Shown one piece after another: positions 46,090-57,601 of a DNA stretch of 64,000 nt. Made by a program: the position numbers and the translations under genes. Where the stretch lies: positions 558,001 to 622,000 of the forward strand of contig NZ_FNVU01000002.1 of the NCBI RefSeq assembly GCF_900107965.1, given 5' to 3'. This stretch comes from Actinacidiphila yanglinensis (lineage in GTDB: Bacteria > Actinomycetota > Actinomycetes > Streptomycetales > Streptomycetaceae). Position 1 is the stretch's first letter. Each line of letters begins with the position of its first letter. The notes beneath the pieces were generated by a model. It saw only the letters and a list, made by a program, of their open reading frames with translations. It made no database searches and was not told where the DNA came from.

Positions 46090-46845
46090 ATGGAGCACAC
46101 GCAGACCACACAACTGGCGGGCACGGCGGCCCTCGTCACCGGCGGCAGCCGCGGCATCGGGCGGGCGGTCGCCCTCGCCCTCGCGGGTGCCGGGGCCGAC
46201 GTCGCGCTGACCTACCGCGCGGACGAGGGCGCCGCCAAGGACGTCGCGGAGCGGATCCGCGGGATGGGCCGCACCGCCCTGGCGATCCAGGCGGACGCCG
46301 CCGACCCGCAGGCCCCCGCCGCGGCCGTCGACCGCGCGGCCGAGGCACTCGGCCGGCTCGACATCCTCGTCAGCAACGCGGCGGTCTACCCGACCGGGCC
46401 GATCGAGGACTTCGACGCGGACGCGTTCGACCGGATCGTCGCGGCCAACGTGCGCGGTCCCTATCTGGCCGCCCGTGCCGCCCTCGCCCACCTGCCCCGC
46501 GGCGGGCGCATCATCGCCATCGGCAGCAACGTCGCCGACCGGACCCCCTTCCCCGGGCTGACCCTCTACGCGCTCACCAAGACCGCCCTGGTCGGCCTCA
46601 CCAAGGGCCTGGCCCGCGACCTCGGCCCGCGCGGCATCACCGTCAACCTCGTCCACCCCGGCGCCACGGACACCGACGCCAACCCGGCGGACGGGCCGTT
46701 CGCCCCGACCGTCCGCGGCCTGACCGCTCTCGACCGCTACGCCGATCCGGCCGAGATCGCGGCCACCGTCGTCCACCTCGCCTCGCCGGCCGCCTCCTAC
46801 ACCACCGGCGCCGCGATCCACGTCGACGGCGGGTTCACCGTCTGA
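46090..46845 (+). CDS. short-chain dehydrogenase/reductase
   Basis: A 251-residue classical SDR. NAD(P) binding is at AALVTGGSRGIGRAVAL, with LVSNAAVYPTGPIEDF in place of the NNAG motif. The catalytic Ser lies in AIGSNVADR and Tyr/Lys in LYALTKTAL (YxxxK). The end GAAIHVDGGFTV is typical. An Arg in the region after strand 2 (TYRADEGAAKD) favours NADP. ATG 46090 is preferred; the frame is open to 46006 without family similarity. It is divergent from the cold-shock gene. Substrate unknown. Confidence 0.88.
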   Translation: MEHTQTTQLAGTAALVTGGSRGIGRAVALALAGAGADVALTYRADEGAAKDVAERIRGMGRTALAIQADAADPQAPAAAVDRAAEALGRLDILVSNAAVYPTGPIEDFDADAFDRIVAANVRGPYLAARAALAHLPRGGRIIAIGSNVADRTPFPGLTLYALTKTALVGLTKGLARDLGPRGITVNLVHPGATDTDANPADGPFAPTVRGLTALDRYADPAEIAATVVHLASPAASYTTGAAIHVDGGFTV

Positions 46846-46982
46846 CCGCGGCCGGCGGTCGCCGCGTACGAGCCCGACCCGCCTGACCTGGGGCGCGGGG
46901 CCGGGGGCCGGGCGGGCGTCGGGCCCACAGTCGGCCGGAAAACCGGATGAGCGTTGTCACAGGGTGGGCCTAGTGTCGACAA

Positions 46983-48812
46983 GTGACCTCTCCCACCAGC
47001 GACACGACCGCGCCCGACAGCCCGCACCGATCCACCGTCCACTCGCTGGTGAGACTGTGGCCCTATGTCAGACCGGTGCGGGTGAGACTCGCGGTCTCCG
47101 CGGTCGTCGCGGTGGCCGCGTCCTGCATGTCGCTGTTCATCCCGCTGGTGCTGAAGTGGATGGTCGACGGGCCGGTCCAGGACCGCGACCCGGGCGGGGT
47201 CTGGCTCGGCGGCGGGCTGGTGCTGCTGCTCGGGCTGCTGGAAGCCGGCCTGTTCGGGGTCCGCCGCTGGCTGGTGGCCCGCCCGCTGGCCGGCGTCGAG
47301 GCGGCCATGCGCAAGGACCTCTACGAGCACTTGCAGCGCCTGCCGGTCGACTTCCACGACCGGTGGGCGTCCGGCCAGCTGCTCTCGCGGGCCACCATGG
47401 ACCTCCAGATCCTCCGGATGTTCCTCGCCTTTCCGCTGGTGTTCCTGGTCGTCAACGGGGCCACGATCCTGATCGGCTTCGCGATCCTCTTCACCCAGGC
47501 GTGGCTGCTCGGGCTGGTCCTGCTCGCCCCGGCCGTCCCGCTGATGATCCTCTGCTCGTACTTCGAGACCAGCTACGCGCTGGCCGCCCGGCGGGCCCAG
47601 GACCAGGCCGGCGACCTGGCCACCCTCGTCGAGGAGTCGGTGCTCGGCATCCGGATCATCAAGGCGTTCGGCCGGCACCGCAGCCAGGCGAACGCCTTCC
47701 GGCGGCAGACCCGCGAGCTGTGGGACACCGAGATCCACAAGGCGCGGCTGCTGTCCAACATCTGGGCGGTCATCATGACGCTGCCCGAGATCGCGATCGG
47801 TGCGGCCCTGGTGATCGGGTCGCTCCAGGTCGCCGACCACAAGCTGTCGGCGGGCACGCTCGTCGCCTTCCTGTCCACCGCGCTCGCGCTGCGCTGGCCG
47901 GTGGAGTCGATCGGCTTCCTGCTCGCGATGAGCAACGAGTCGGCCACCGCCGCCGACCGCTACTTCGAGGTCAGGGACACCCCGGTGGTGTCCGACACCG
48001 ACGGCACCGGCGCGGGCGCGCGCCCCGATGGCATCCGGCTGGAGGGCGTGCGCTTCCGCTATCCCGACGCCCCGCCGCACACTGCCGAACTGCTGCGCGG
48101 CATCGACCTGCACATCCGTCCCGGCGAGACGATGGCGCTGGTGGGCGCCACCGGCTGCGGCAAGACCAGCCTCACCGCGCTGCTGCCCCGGCTGCACCGC
48201 GCCACCGGCGGCCGGATCACCCTGGACGGCGTCGACACCGCCGAACTGAGCGGCGACCGGCTGCGCGAGCTGGTGGCCGTCGCCTTCGAGGAGCCGACCC
48301 TCTTCTCCGCCTCCGTGCGGGAGAACGTCGCGATGGGCGCGGGCCCGGCCGGGGCCGGCGAGGAGGACGTGCGGCGGGCGCTGGCCGTCGCGCAGTGCGA
48401 CTTCGTCGACGCGCTGCCGCAGGGTCTCGACACCCAGGTCGGCGAGCAGGGGCTGAGCCTCTCGGGCGGGCAGCGGCAACGGCTCGCGCTGGCCCGGGCG
48501 GTGGTCGGCCGCCCGCAGTTCCTCGTGCTGGACGACCCGCTGTCCGCGCTCGACGTGCACACCGAGGCGCTGGTCGAGGCGGCGCTGCGCGAGGTCCTGC
48601 GGGACACCACCGCGCTCGTCGTCGCCCACCGCCCCTCGACCGTCATGCTCGCCGACCGCGTCGCCCTCCTCGCCGACGGCCGGATCGCCGCCGTCGGCAG
48701 CCACGCCGACCTGCTGCGCGACAGCGCCGAGTACCGCTACCTGATGTCGGGCGGTACACCGGAGCACGACGACGACGCACTCTCCGCGCTCGAAGGGAGC
48801 GACGCCCGATGA
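46983..48812 (+). CDS. ABC exporter subunit A (degenerate catalytic site)
   Basis: A 609-residue half-transporter: six transmembrane helices in residues 20-330, then an ATPase domain. Walker A is VGATGCGKTSL and the signature LSGGQRQRLALARA. Walker B reads FLVLDDPLSALD, so the catalytic Glu is Asp, the hallmark of the degenerate site in heterodimeric exporters. The switch is AHRPST. It starts with GTG 46983 after TAGTGT (46971-46976), a possible -10. The ATGA overlap with the next gene ensures equal expression. Likely a drug or lipid exporter in the plasma membrane. Confidence 0.92.
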   Translation: MTSPTSDTTAPDSPHRSTVHSLVRLWPYVRPVRVRLAVSAVVAVAASCMSLFIPLVLKWMVDGPVQDRDPGGVWLGGGLVLLLGLLEAGLFGVRRWLVARPLAGVEAAMRKDLYEHLQRLPVDFHDRWASGQLLSRATMDLQILRMFLAFPLVFLVVNGATILIGFAILFTQAWLLGLVLLAPAVPLMILCSYFETSYALAARRAQDQAGDLATLVEESVLGIRIIKAFGRHRSQANAFRRQTRELWDTEIHKARLLSNIWAVIMTLPEIAIGAALVIGSLQVADHKLSAGTLVAFLSTALALRWPVESIGFLLAMSNESATAADRYFEVRDTPVVSDTDGTGAGARPDGIRLEGVRFRYPDAPPHTAELLRGIDLHIRPGETMALVGATGCGKTSLTALLPRLHRATGGRITLDGVDTAELSGDRLRELVAVAFEEPTLFSASVRENVAMGAGPAGAGEEDVRRALAVAQCDFVDALPQGLDTQVGEQGLSLSGGQRQRLALARAVVGRPQFLVLDDPLSALDVHTEALVEAALREVLRDTTALVVAHRPSTVMLADRVALLADGRIAAVGSHADLLRDSAEYRYLMSGGTPEHDDDALSALEGSDAR

Positions 48813-50770
48813 CCTCCTCGGCCGCCACCGAGACCGGGGCGACCCCGGACACCCCGGATACCCCGGAACCCGGGGACTCCCCGGCCCCCGCGGACGCCCA
48901 CCCGGCCGGCTCGGACACGGACACCGGCGCGGCCCCCGGCACGGGCAGCGGCTCCGGTACGGGCGCGGGTGCCGTCGTGGACCCGTTCGACCGGGACATC
49001 CTGCCCGCGCCGCGCAACGCCCAACTCCTGCTGCTGCGCTCGCTGCTGCGGCCGCACGCGCGGCGGGTGTGGACCGCCGCGATCTACCTGCTGGTGCAGC
49101 AGGCCGCGGTCCAGGTCGGGCCGCTGCTGGTCGCGTACGCCATCGACCACGCCATCCCCGCGGTGCGCGACGGCCGGCACGGCGCGCTGATCGCCGTGGC
49201 CTGCGGCTACATCGGCTGCGGTATCGCCTCCGGCGTGCTGCAGCGGGTGTTCATCAGGATCGCCGCCCGGGTCAGCCAGGACGTGCTGGTCGACCTGCGC
49301 GGGCGGATCTTCCGGCACGCGCAGACACTGAGCCTCGACTTCCACGAGCGCTACACCTCCGGGCGCCTGATCGCCCGCGCCACCTCCGACGTCGAGTCGA
49401 TCCGCGAGCTGCTCAACGACGGCCTCGACGAGCTCATCGAGGTGGTGCTCTCCGGCATCTACATCACCGCCCTGCTGCTCTTCCTGGACTGGAAACTCGG
49501 CCTGCTCACGCTGGTGTCGTACGGCCCGCTCTACCTCGCGATCCGCAGCTACCAGGGGCGCGCCGTCGAGGCGTACCGCCGGCGCTCCACCGCGATCGCC
49601 GCGGTCATCGTGAAGTTCACCGAGACGATGAACGGCATCCGCCCGGTCAAGGCGTTCCGCCGCGAGCAGCCCAACGACGAGGCGTTCGCCGAGCTGAACG
49701 CCCGGCACTACCGCGCCAACGGCGACGCGATCCTGGAGATGGCCCGCTACGTGGTCTGGTCCCGGCTGATCGCCAACATCACCATCGCCGGGATCGTGCT
49801 GTGGGGCGCCTACCGGGTGGCCGGCGGCGGGATGGCGCTCGGCGTGCTCGCCGCGTTCGTGCTCTACCTGCGGCGGCTGTACGACCCGATCGACCGGCTC
49901 GGGATGTTCCTCAACTCCTACCAGTCCGCCGCCGCGTCGCTGGAGAAGATCGCCGGGCTGCTCGCGCAGGCGCCGACCGTGCCCGAGCCCGAGCAGCCGG
50001 TGCCGCTGCCCGCCCGCGGCGAGGGCGTGCTGCCCGGCCGCGAGGTCGTCTTCGACGAGGTGCGGTTCGCCTACCGCACCGGCGGCGAGGTGCTGCCCAC
50101 CTTCGACCTGCGCATCCCCGCCGGGCAGATCGTCGCCGTGGTCGGTGCGACCGGCGCGGGCAAGTCCACGCTGGCGAAACTGCTGGCGCGCTTCTACGAC
50201 CCGACCGACGGCCGGGTGCTGCTGGACGGCGTCACCCTGTGCGACCTCGGCCGCGACGACCTGCGCCGGGGCGTGGTCATGGTCACCCAGGAGGCGTTCC
50301 TCTTCTCCGGCACCGTCGCGGAGAACATCACCATCGGGCGGCCCGACGCCACCCGCGAGGAGGTCGAGGCCGCGGCGAAGGCGATCGGCGCGCACGACTT
50401 CATCACGGCCCTGCCCGACGGCTACGACACCGACGTCCGCAAGCGCGGCGGCCGGATCTCCGCCGGGCAGCGCCAGCTCGTCGCGTTCGCCCGCGCCCTC
50501 CTCGCCGACCCGGCCGTGCTCATCCTCGACGAGGCGACCTCCTCCCTCGACGTCCCGGGCGAGCAGGCCGTCCAGCACGCCATGGACACGGTGCTGCGCG
50601 GCCGCACCGCGGTGATCATCGCGCACCGCCTCTCCACCGTCGAGATCGCCGACCGCGTCCTGGTCATGCGCGCGGGCCGGGTGATCGAGGACGGCACGCC
50701 CGCCGAACTCATCGCCGACGACGGCCACTTCGCCGGGCTCCACCAGGCCTGGCAGGACAGCCTGGTGTAG
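48809..50770 (+). CDS. ABC exporter subunit B (canonical Walker B)
   Basis: A 653-residue half-transporter. A 55-residue N-terminal tail rich in Thr, Pro, Gly and Asp precedes the six-helix membrane domain. The ATPase shows Walker A VGATGAGKSTLAK, a variant signature ISAGQRQ and a full Walker B VLILDEATSSLD with the catalytic Glu, then AHRLST. Paired with the Asp-containing partner it gives one active and one degenerate site. The disordered tail is absent from subunit A and is unlike known domains. Confidence 0.92.
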   Translation: MTSSAATETGATPDTPDTPEPGDSPAPADAHPAGSDTDTGAAPGTGSGSGTGAGAVVDPFDRDILPAPRNAQLLLLRSLLRPHARRVWTAAIYLLVQQAAVQVGPLLVAYAIDHAIPAVRDGRHGALIAVACGYIGCGIASGVLQRVFIRIAARVSQDVLVDLRGRIFRHAQTLSLDFHERYTSGRLIARATSDVESIRELLNDGLDELIEVVLSGIYITALLLFLDWKLGLLTLVSYGPLYLAIRSYQGRAVEAYRRRSTAIAAVIVKFTETMNGIRPVKAFRREQPNDEAFAELNARHYRANGDAILEMARYVVWSRLIANITIAGIVLWGAYRVAGGGMALGVLAAFVLYLRRLYDPIDRLGMFLNSYQSAAASLEKIAGLLAQAPTVPEPEQPVPLPARGEGVLPGREVVFDEVRFAYRTGGEVLPTFDLRIPAGQIVAVVGATGAGKSTLAKLLARFYDPTDGRVLLDGVTLCDLGRDDLRRGVVMVTQEAFLFSGTVAENITIGRPDATREEVEAAAKAIGAHDFITALPDGYDTDVRKRGGRISAGQRQLVAFARALLADPAVLILDEATSSLDVPGEQAVQHAMDTVLRGRTAVIIAHRLSTVEIADRVLVMRAGRVIEDGTPAELIADDGHFAGLHQAWQDSLV

Positions 50771-50786
50771 GGCGGTCGACGCGGCG

Positions 50787-50823
50787 GGGCCCGGACCGTC
50801 CGGTGGGAGGACGGTCCGGGCCC
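50787..50823. terminator. strong bidirectional terminator
   Basis: GGGCCCGGACCGTCC (50787-50801) pairs perfectly with 50809-50823 over a 7-base loop; outer bases extend the stem with a bulge. It separates the ABC operon (stop 50770) from the convergent BNR-protein gene (stop 50913). Confidence 0.85.
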
Positions 50824-50912
50824 GCGGCGTCACCCGATCAGAGCCGCAGAGCGGCCCATCGGTGCCACCTCACCGGTGCGGGGCCTCCGACAACGGCGCC
50901 CACGACCGGCGT

Positions 50913-53525
50913 TCACGAGCGGGGCAGGGCGATGGAGTACAGGCCGCGGCCGTGCGTGGCGGCGTAGATCCGCCCGTCCGGCCCGGACTTGAGCTGGAGT
51001 ACGGCGACGGCCGGGAGCTTCCCGACGCGTTGCCACCCGGTGCGGTGCGGCGCCCGGTAGACCACGCCGAGGTCGGTGGCCAAGGCGAGTCCGCCGCCGG
51101 GCAGGGCCAGCAGGGAGTCGGCGGGCACGTCCGGCAGGTTCGCCGAGATGTCCTTCCAGGTGGTGCCGCCGTCGGTCGACTCGAAGACGTGGCCCGTGCC
51201 GGCGCCGGGGCCGTCGGTCCAGTGCCGGGAGAAGCCGTTGACCGCGAGGTAGACGTGGTTGGCGTTCGCCGGGTCGATGGCGAGTCCGGACAGGTAGCGG
51301 TTCGGCACGCTGCCGTCGGCTCCGGTGGCGGGCAGCGCCACCTGGTGCCATCCGGTGCCGTCGGCGTTGCCGACCGCGATGCCGCGGGTGAAGCCCTGGC
51401 TGTCGCACGGGCCGCACCAGGCCGCGTAGACCTTGCCGCCCTGCGCGGCCAGGGCGGTGGCCACATGGCCGGTGCCCAGGTCGAAGGCGTCGGTCCACTC
51501 GTCCCCGCTGCGGATGGCGTAGCCGTGCGTCTGCACCCACACGTGCTGGCCGCCGGCCACCCAGGTGTCGCTGTCGCGGGTGTCGGTGGTCAGGGGGGCG
51601 GTGAACCGGGCGGCCCCGGTCGCGTTGTCCGGCGGGGCCACGTCGTAGCTGGTGATCCTGGACGGGTCGTCCACCCACGAACCGTCGTTGACCGCGCAGT
51701 TCTGGGTGACGTTGACCGCCAGGTAGACGTACTCCTGCGCGATGTCGCAGCCGTCGGCGGGATCGGTGAGGGTGTCGCCGCCGTCGCCGCCGAAGTTGGA
51801 GCCCATCACCTTGTCGCCGGGACGCAGAATGGACTGGCCGTTGTCCTGGAGGCCGCCGTTGATCGCCAGGCCGTGACCGGACGGGTCGGCGCCTACGCCC
51901 ACGGAGTAGTACTGGAGGGTGTCGATGGTGCCGTCGTTGGTCGACACCCAGTCGGTGGCGTGGCCGTCCGCGTCCTGGCTGCCGTTCAGCGGCCGCTTGT
52001 ACACCCCGCCGTCGTCGCCGACGTAGACGAAGGGGGCGCCGTGGTAGCTGCCGACCGCGACCGCGTGCTGGTCGGGGTGCGTGGTCGGGTTGCAGTCACC
52101 GGTCTGCCGGGACGGGTCGATGCTCCAGCACGGGAAGCCGAAGTTCCAGTACGGGCCCACGGCGGACCAGTTGGCGCCGCCGTCCTTGGTCTCGAAGACC
52201 TCCTCCAGGCCGGCGTAGACGTGGTCGGGGTCGGTCGGGTCGACCTGGAGGAACTCGTTGTACCAGGTCTGCGTGCCGGGCGGGTCCAGCGCGGAGCCGG
52301 AGTCGGCGAGCTGGTCGGCGTCGGCGATGCGGGTCCACGGTCCGAAGGGGTCACCGGATCGGGAGACGTAGATCCCGTCCAGGTTGGTCTCCGCGCCGCT
52401 GCTGAGCGCCTCGGGCGACTGGTTGATCGCGTAGTAGCGGGAGCCGTCCGCGGACCGGGCGAAGGTCACGTTGCCCACGTCCTCCGGGTCCGTGGGCAGG
52501 TCGCCCAGCGAACCCACCTTCGTCCAGGCGCCGTTCTTCTTCGCGTAGAAGCCGTTGTAGGTGTCGCCGCTGCGCCATCCGACGGCCAGCAGGACCTTCG
52601 AGGGGTTCTTCGGGTCGATCGCCACGTCGTTGGTGATGTTCTTGTAGGGCGCGGCGGGGTCGTTCGCCAGCGGACCGCCCGGCAGGTAGGCCGGGTTGGG
52701 CGCGTACTGGAGCTTCCACGGGCCGCGCAGGTCTGTGGTGGAGTGGCTCCACACGCCCTCGCTGGTCGCGGCCCACACGGTGCCGCCGCCGAACCGCAGG
52801 GTGTGGATGGTGGTGGAGTCCAGCTCGCTGCCGCCGACCCGGTCGTACGCGCTGAAGGTGCCGGAGTGCGGGTGCGTCAGGACGTACACGCCGCTGCCGA
52901 GGTAGGCGTCCGCGTTCGTCGTGGCCTCGCCGGTGCCCAGCCAGAGCCGGCCCGTGCCGTCCAGCGCGAGGGCGCCGGTGGACTGGGTGGGCAGCTGGTC
53001 GCTGATCGGCGTCCAGTGGCCGCCCCCGGTGGCCGAGCGCCAGACACCGCCGCCCGCGCTGCCCTCGTAGACGTAGCCGTCGTCGTCGGCGGCCAGCGCG
53101 GCGGTCCGGCCGGTCACCAGGCCCGAGCCGCCGCTGGAGTTGGAGTCGTAGTCGCGGTAGCGCGGGTCGTCGGAGTCGTACGGCAGGCCGGTCAGGTGCT
53201 TCCAACTGCCGCCGGTGCCGGTCAGCTTGGTGAGGTCGTTCCAGGCGGAGCCGAAGGCGCCGGGCGCGACGGTGCCCGGCGAGGTGCGGGCCTCGGCGAA
53301 CTGGGCCGCGCCCTCGGAGATCTCGTCGGACTCCTCGCCGCCGTCGTCGTCACCGCCACCGCCGTCCCCGTCGTCGGCGGGCGAGGCGGTGACCTTCGCG
53401 TCGAACGACCGCGGGTGGGCGGTCGGGTGGCCGGGCGCGGCACTGGCCGGCAGCGCGAACAGTGCGGCCACCGCGGTGACGGCTGAGATCGTCAGCCAGC
53501 GTCTCCTGCGGTTCGGAACGTTCAC
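50913..53525 (-). CDS. secreted BNR/sialidase-like beta-propeller protein
   Basis: An 870-residue exported protein. A signal peptide covers residues 1-29 (RRRWLTISAVTAVAALFALP, cleavage near ASA). Residues 48-70 are an acidic Gly/Asp/Glu linker. The rest is a beta-propeller fold with repeated Asp-box motifs such as SATGGGHWTPIS, ETKDGGANWSAV and ESTDGGTTWKDI, as in sialidases and photosynthesis-stability-factor-type proteins. No complete sialidase Arg triad can be assigned by eye, so the common label glycosyl hydrolase is unproven. It is a single gene, followed by a shared terminator and preceded by a 112-base gap with the palindrome CCTCGCGCGAGG (53597-53608). Confidence 0.82.
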   Translation of the reverse strand: MNVPNRRRRWLTISAVTAVAALFALPASAAPGHPTAHPRSFDAKVTASPADDGDGGGGDDDGGEESDEISEGAAQFAEARTSPGTVAPGAFGSAWNDLTKLTGTGGSWKHLTGLPYDSDDPRYRDYDSNSSGGSGLVTGRTAALAADDDGYVYEGSAGGGVWRSATGGGHWTPISDQLPTQSTGALALDGTGRLWLGTGEATTNADAYLGSGVYVLTHPHSGTFSAYDRVGGSELDSTTIHTLRFGGGTVWAATSEGVWSHSTTDLRGPWKLQYAPNPAYLPGGPLANDPAAPYKNITNDVAIDPKNPSKVLLAVGWRSGDTYNGFYAKKNGAWTKVGSLGDLPTDPEDVGNVTFARSADGSRYYAINQSPEALSSGAETNLDGIYVSRSGDPFGPWTRIADADQLADSGSALDPPGTQTWYNEFLQVDPTDPDHVYAGLEEVFETKDGGANWSAVGPYWNFGFPCWSIDPSRQTGDCNPTTHPDQHAVAVGSYHGAPFVYVGDDGGVYKRPLNGSQDADGHATDWVSTNDGTIDTLQYYSVGVGADPSGHGLAINGGLQDNGQSILRPGDKVMGSNFGGDGGDTLTDPADGCDIAQEYVYLAVNVTQNCAVNDGSWVDDPSRITSYDVAPPDNATGAARFTAPLTTDTRDSDTWVAGGQHVWVQTHGYAIRSGDEWTDAFDLGTGHVATALAAQGGKVYAAWCGPCDSQGFTRGIAVGNADGTGWHQVALPATGADGSVPNRYLSGLAIDPANANHVYLAVNGFSRHWTDGPGAGTGHVFESTDGGTTWKDISANLPDVPADSLLALPGGGLALATDLGVVYRAPHRTGWQRVGKLPAVAVLQLKSGPDGRIYAATHGRGLYSIALPRS

Positions 53526-53637
53526 ATGTCCTCCCCTGAACGGAACGGATGGTGCTCCTGGGCACCAGACCTGATCACGGGGAGCGGCGAACTGACCCTC
53601 GCGCGAGGTGATTTGGTGAAATCTTGACGAGTTCGTG

Positions 53638-54915
53638 TCAGTGCGGCGTGGCCGACTTGGCGCGCCCCAGGGTGCGGACCGGGCGGATGGACAGCAGGGT
53701 GGCGGCGACGATCAGGGGGACCACACCGCCGGCCAGCAGCACGTGGCGGGCGCCGAACGCGGTGGACGCGGGGCCGGCCAGGGCCTGGCCGACCGGGACC
53801 ATGGCGATGGAGCCGGCCACCTCGTAGGCGTGGATGCGGTTGAGGATGTCACCGGGTACCTGGGTCTGCACGCTGGTGGCCCAGTTGACGCCCCAGTACG
53901 CCGAACTCGCCCCGGCCGCCAGCACGCAGCAGGCGATCGCCCACACCGGCAGGCCGAGCCCGACCGAGGTCGGCATCAGCGCGGTGCCGAACAGCGCCAT
54001 CGAGCCGGCCCGCAGCGGGCGGGCCGCCCGTACCCGCATCGCGCACACCGCGCCGACCGCGGTGCCCGCCCCGAGCGCGGAGTTGACCAGGCCGTACGCG
54101 CCCGCGCCGTGCGCCGGGATGATCTGGGCGGCGGCCAGCGGGGTGTAGGGCCCGATGGTGCACACCATATAGAGCATCCACACCAGGATCACCGACCACA
54201 TCCAGGTGCGGGCGAGGAACTCCCGCCAGCCCTCGGCCAGATCGGCCCGGAAGGTCGAGGCCGCCGCCGCCAGCCGCGGCGGCAGCGCCGGCAGCCGCAG
54301 CGAGATCAGGCACAACGCGCTGGTGAGGTAGGTCGACGCGTGGACGGCGAACACCACGCCGGTGGAGGTGAAGCCGATCAGCACACCGGCGAGCGCGGGC
54401 CCGATCAGCGAGGCGATCGACTCGGCGGTGCGGGTCGCGCCGTTGGCGCCCTGCACGTCGGTCGACACCCGCACGATGGTGCTGGCCACCCCGGGCTGGA
54501 ACATCGCCGCACAGGTGCCGTTGACCACCGCGATGACGGCCATCTCCCACAGCCGGACCTGGTGGGTGGTGAACAGCACGGCCGCGGTGGACTGCGAGCA
54601 GACCCGGACCAGGTCGGCGCCGATCATCAGCCGGCGGGCGTCGAACCGGTCGGCGAACACCCCGCCGAAGACCACGAATCCGGCGAAGCAGGCGGTGGAC
54701 GCGGCCATCACCAGGCCGATGTCGCCGGCCGAGTAGCCGTATCCCAGCAGCCCGGCCGACAGCGCGACGGGCAGCATCGTGTCGCCGAGCATCGCGACCG
54801 CGCGGGCGCTGAAGAAGAACCGGAAGTTGGCCGACCACAGCCCGCCGGCCGGCGGACGTGGCGAAGGCCCCGAAACGGCGCGCGCGGCTTCGGGGCCGGA
54901 GTGCGGAGAGCTCAC
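53638..54915 (-). CDS. MFS transporter (enterobactin-exporter-like)
   Basis: A 425-residue MFS protein with about twelve helices. FRFFFSARAVAMLGDTMLPV opens TM1, VFGGVFADRFDARRLMIGAD is motif A, and the second half has the STAFGARHVLLAGG loop. The arrangement resembles the MFS_3/EntS group, which includes siderophore and macrolide exporters. The start is GTG 54915; no typical ribosome-binding site is present beyond an adjacent GGCGGGG. A perfect palindrome lies twelve bases upstream (54927-54941), so it is probably repressor-controlled, by an unlinked regulator since none is adjacent. Confidence 0.85.
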   Translation of the reverse strand: MSSPHSGPEAARAVSGPSPRPPAGGLWSANFRFFFSARAVAMLGDTMLPVALSAGLLGYGYSAGDIGLVMAASTACFAGFVVFGGVFADRFDARRLMIGADLVRVCSQSTAAVLFTTHQVRLWEMAVIAVVNGTCAAMFQPGVASTIVRVSTDVQGANGATRTAESIASLIGPALAGVLIGFTSTGVVFAVHASTYLTSALCLISLRLPALPPRLAAAASTFRADLAEGWREFLARTWMWSVILVWMLYMVCTIGPYTPLAAAQIIPAHGAGAYGLVNSALGAGTAVGAVCAMRVRAARPLRAGSMALFGTALMPTSVGLGLPVWAIACCVLAAGASSAYWGVNWATSVQTQVPGDILNRIHAYEVAGSIAMVPVGQALAGPASTAFGARHVLLAGGVVPLIVAATLLSIRPVRTLGRAKSATPH

Positions 54916-54926
54916 CCCGCCAATAT

Positions 54927-54941
54927 GGACTGGACCAGTCC
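54927..54941. promoter_or_regulatory. operator-like palindrome at the MFS start
   Basis: GGACTGG-A-CCAGTCC has perfect 7-base arms around one base and ends 11 bases before the MFS GTG on the minus strand, within the expected promoter or transcription start. The form suits a TetR-, MarR- or GntR-type repressor. Confidence 0.5.
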
Positions 54942-55011
54942 GAAGGTCCACAGGGTTCTGACCTGCGAGACGGAGGTAACGCCCCGGCCCGGCGGGCTGC
55001 TTCCCCCGCAC

Positions 55012-57441
<2,430 letters not shown>

Positions 57442-57601
57442 GTGTCTGCCTCCCACGGCTCCGGCACGGATTCCGGCGCTGCCAGGCGTCCCGTGCCCGG
57501 CGGCCGACCGTGTCCCTGGAAGGAGTGTTCCCCTCAGGGGTGGCCCGTCACCCCGATGCCGCCCCGCAGTCACCAACCCGGCGCCGGGTCGTTGACCTTG
57601 C

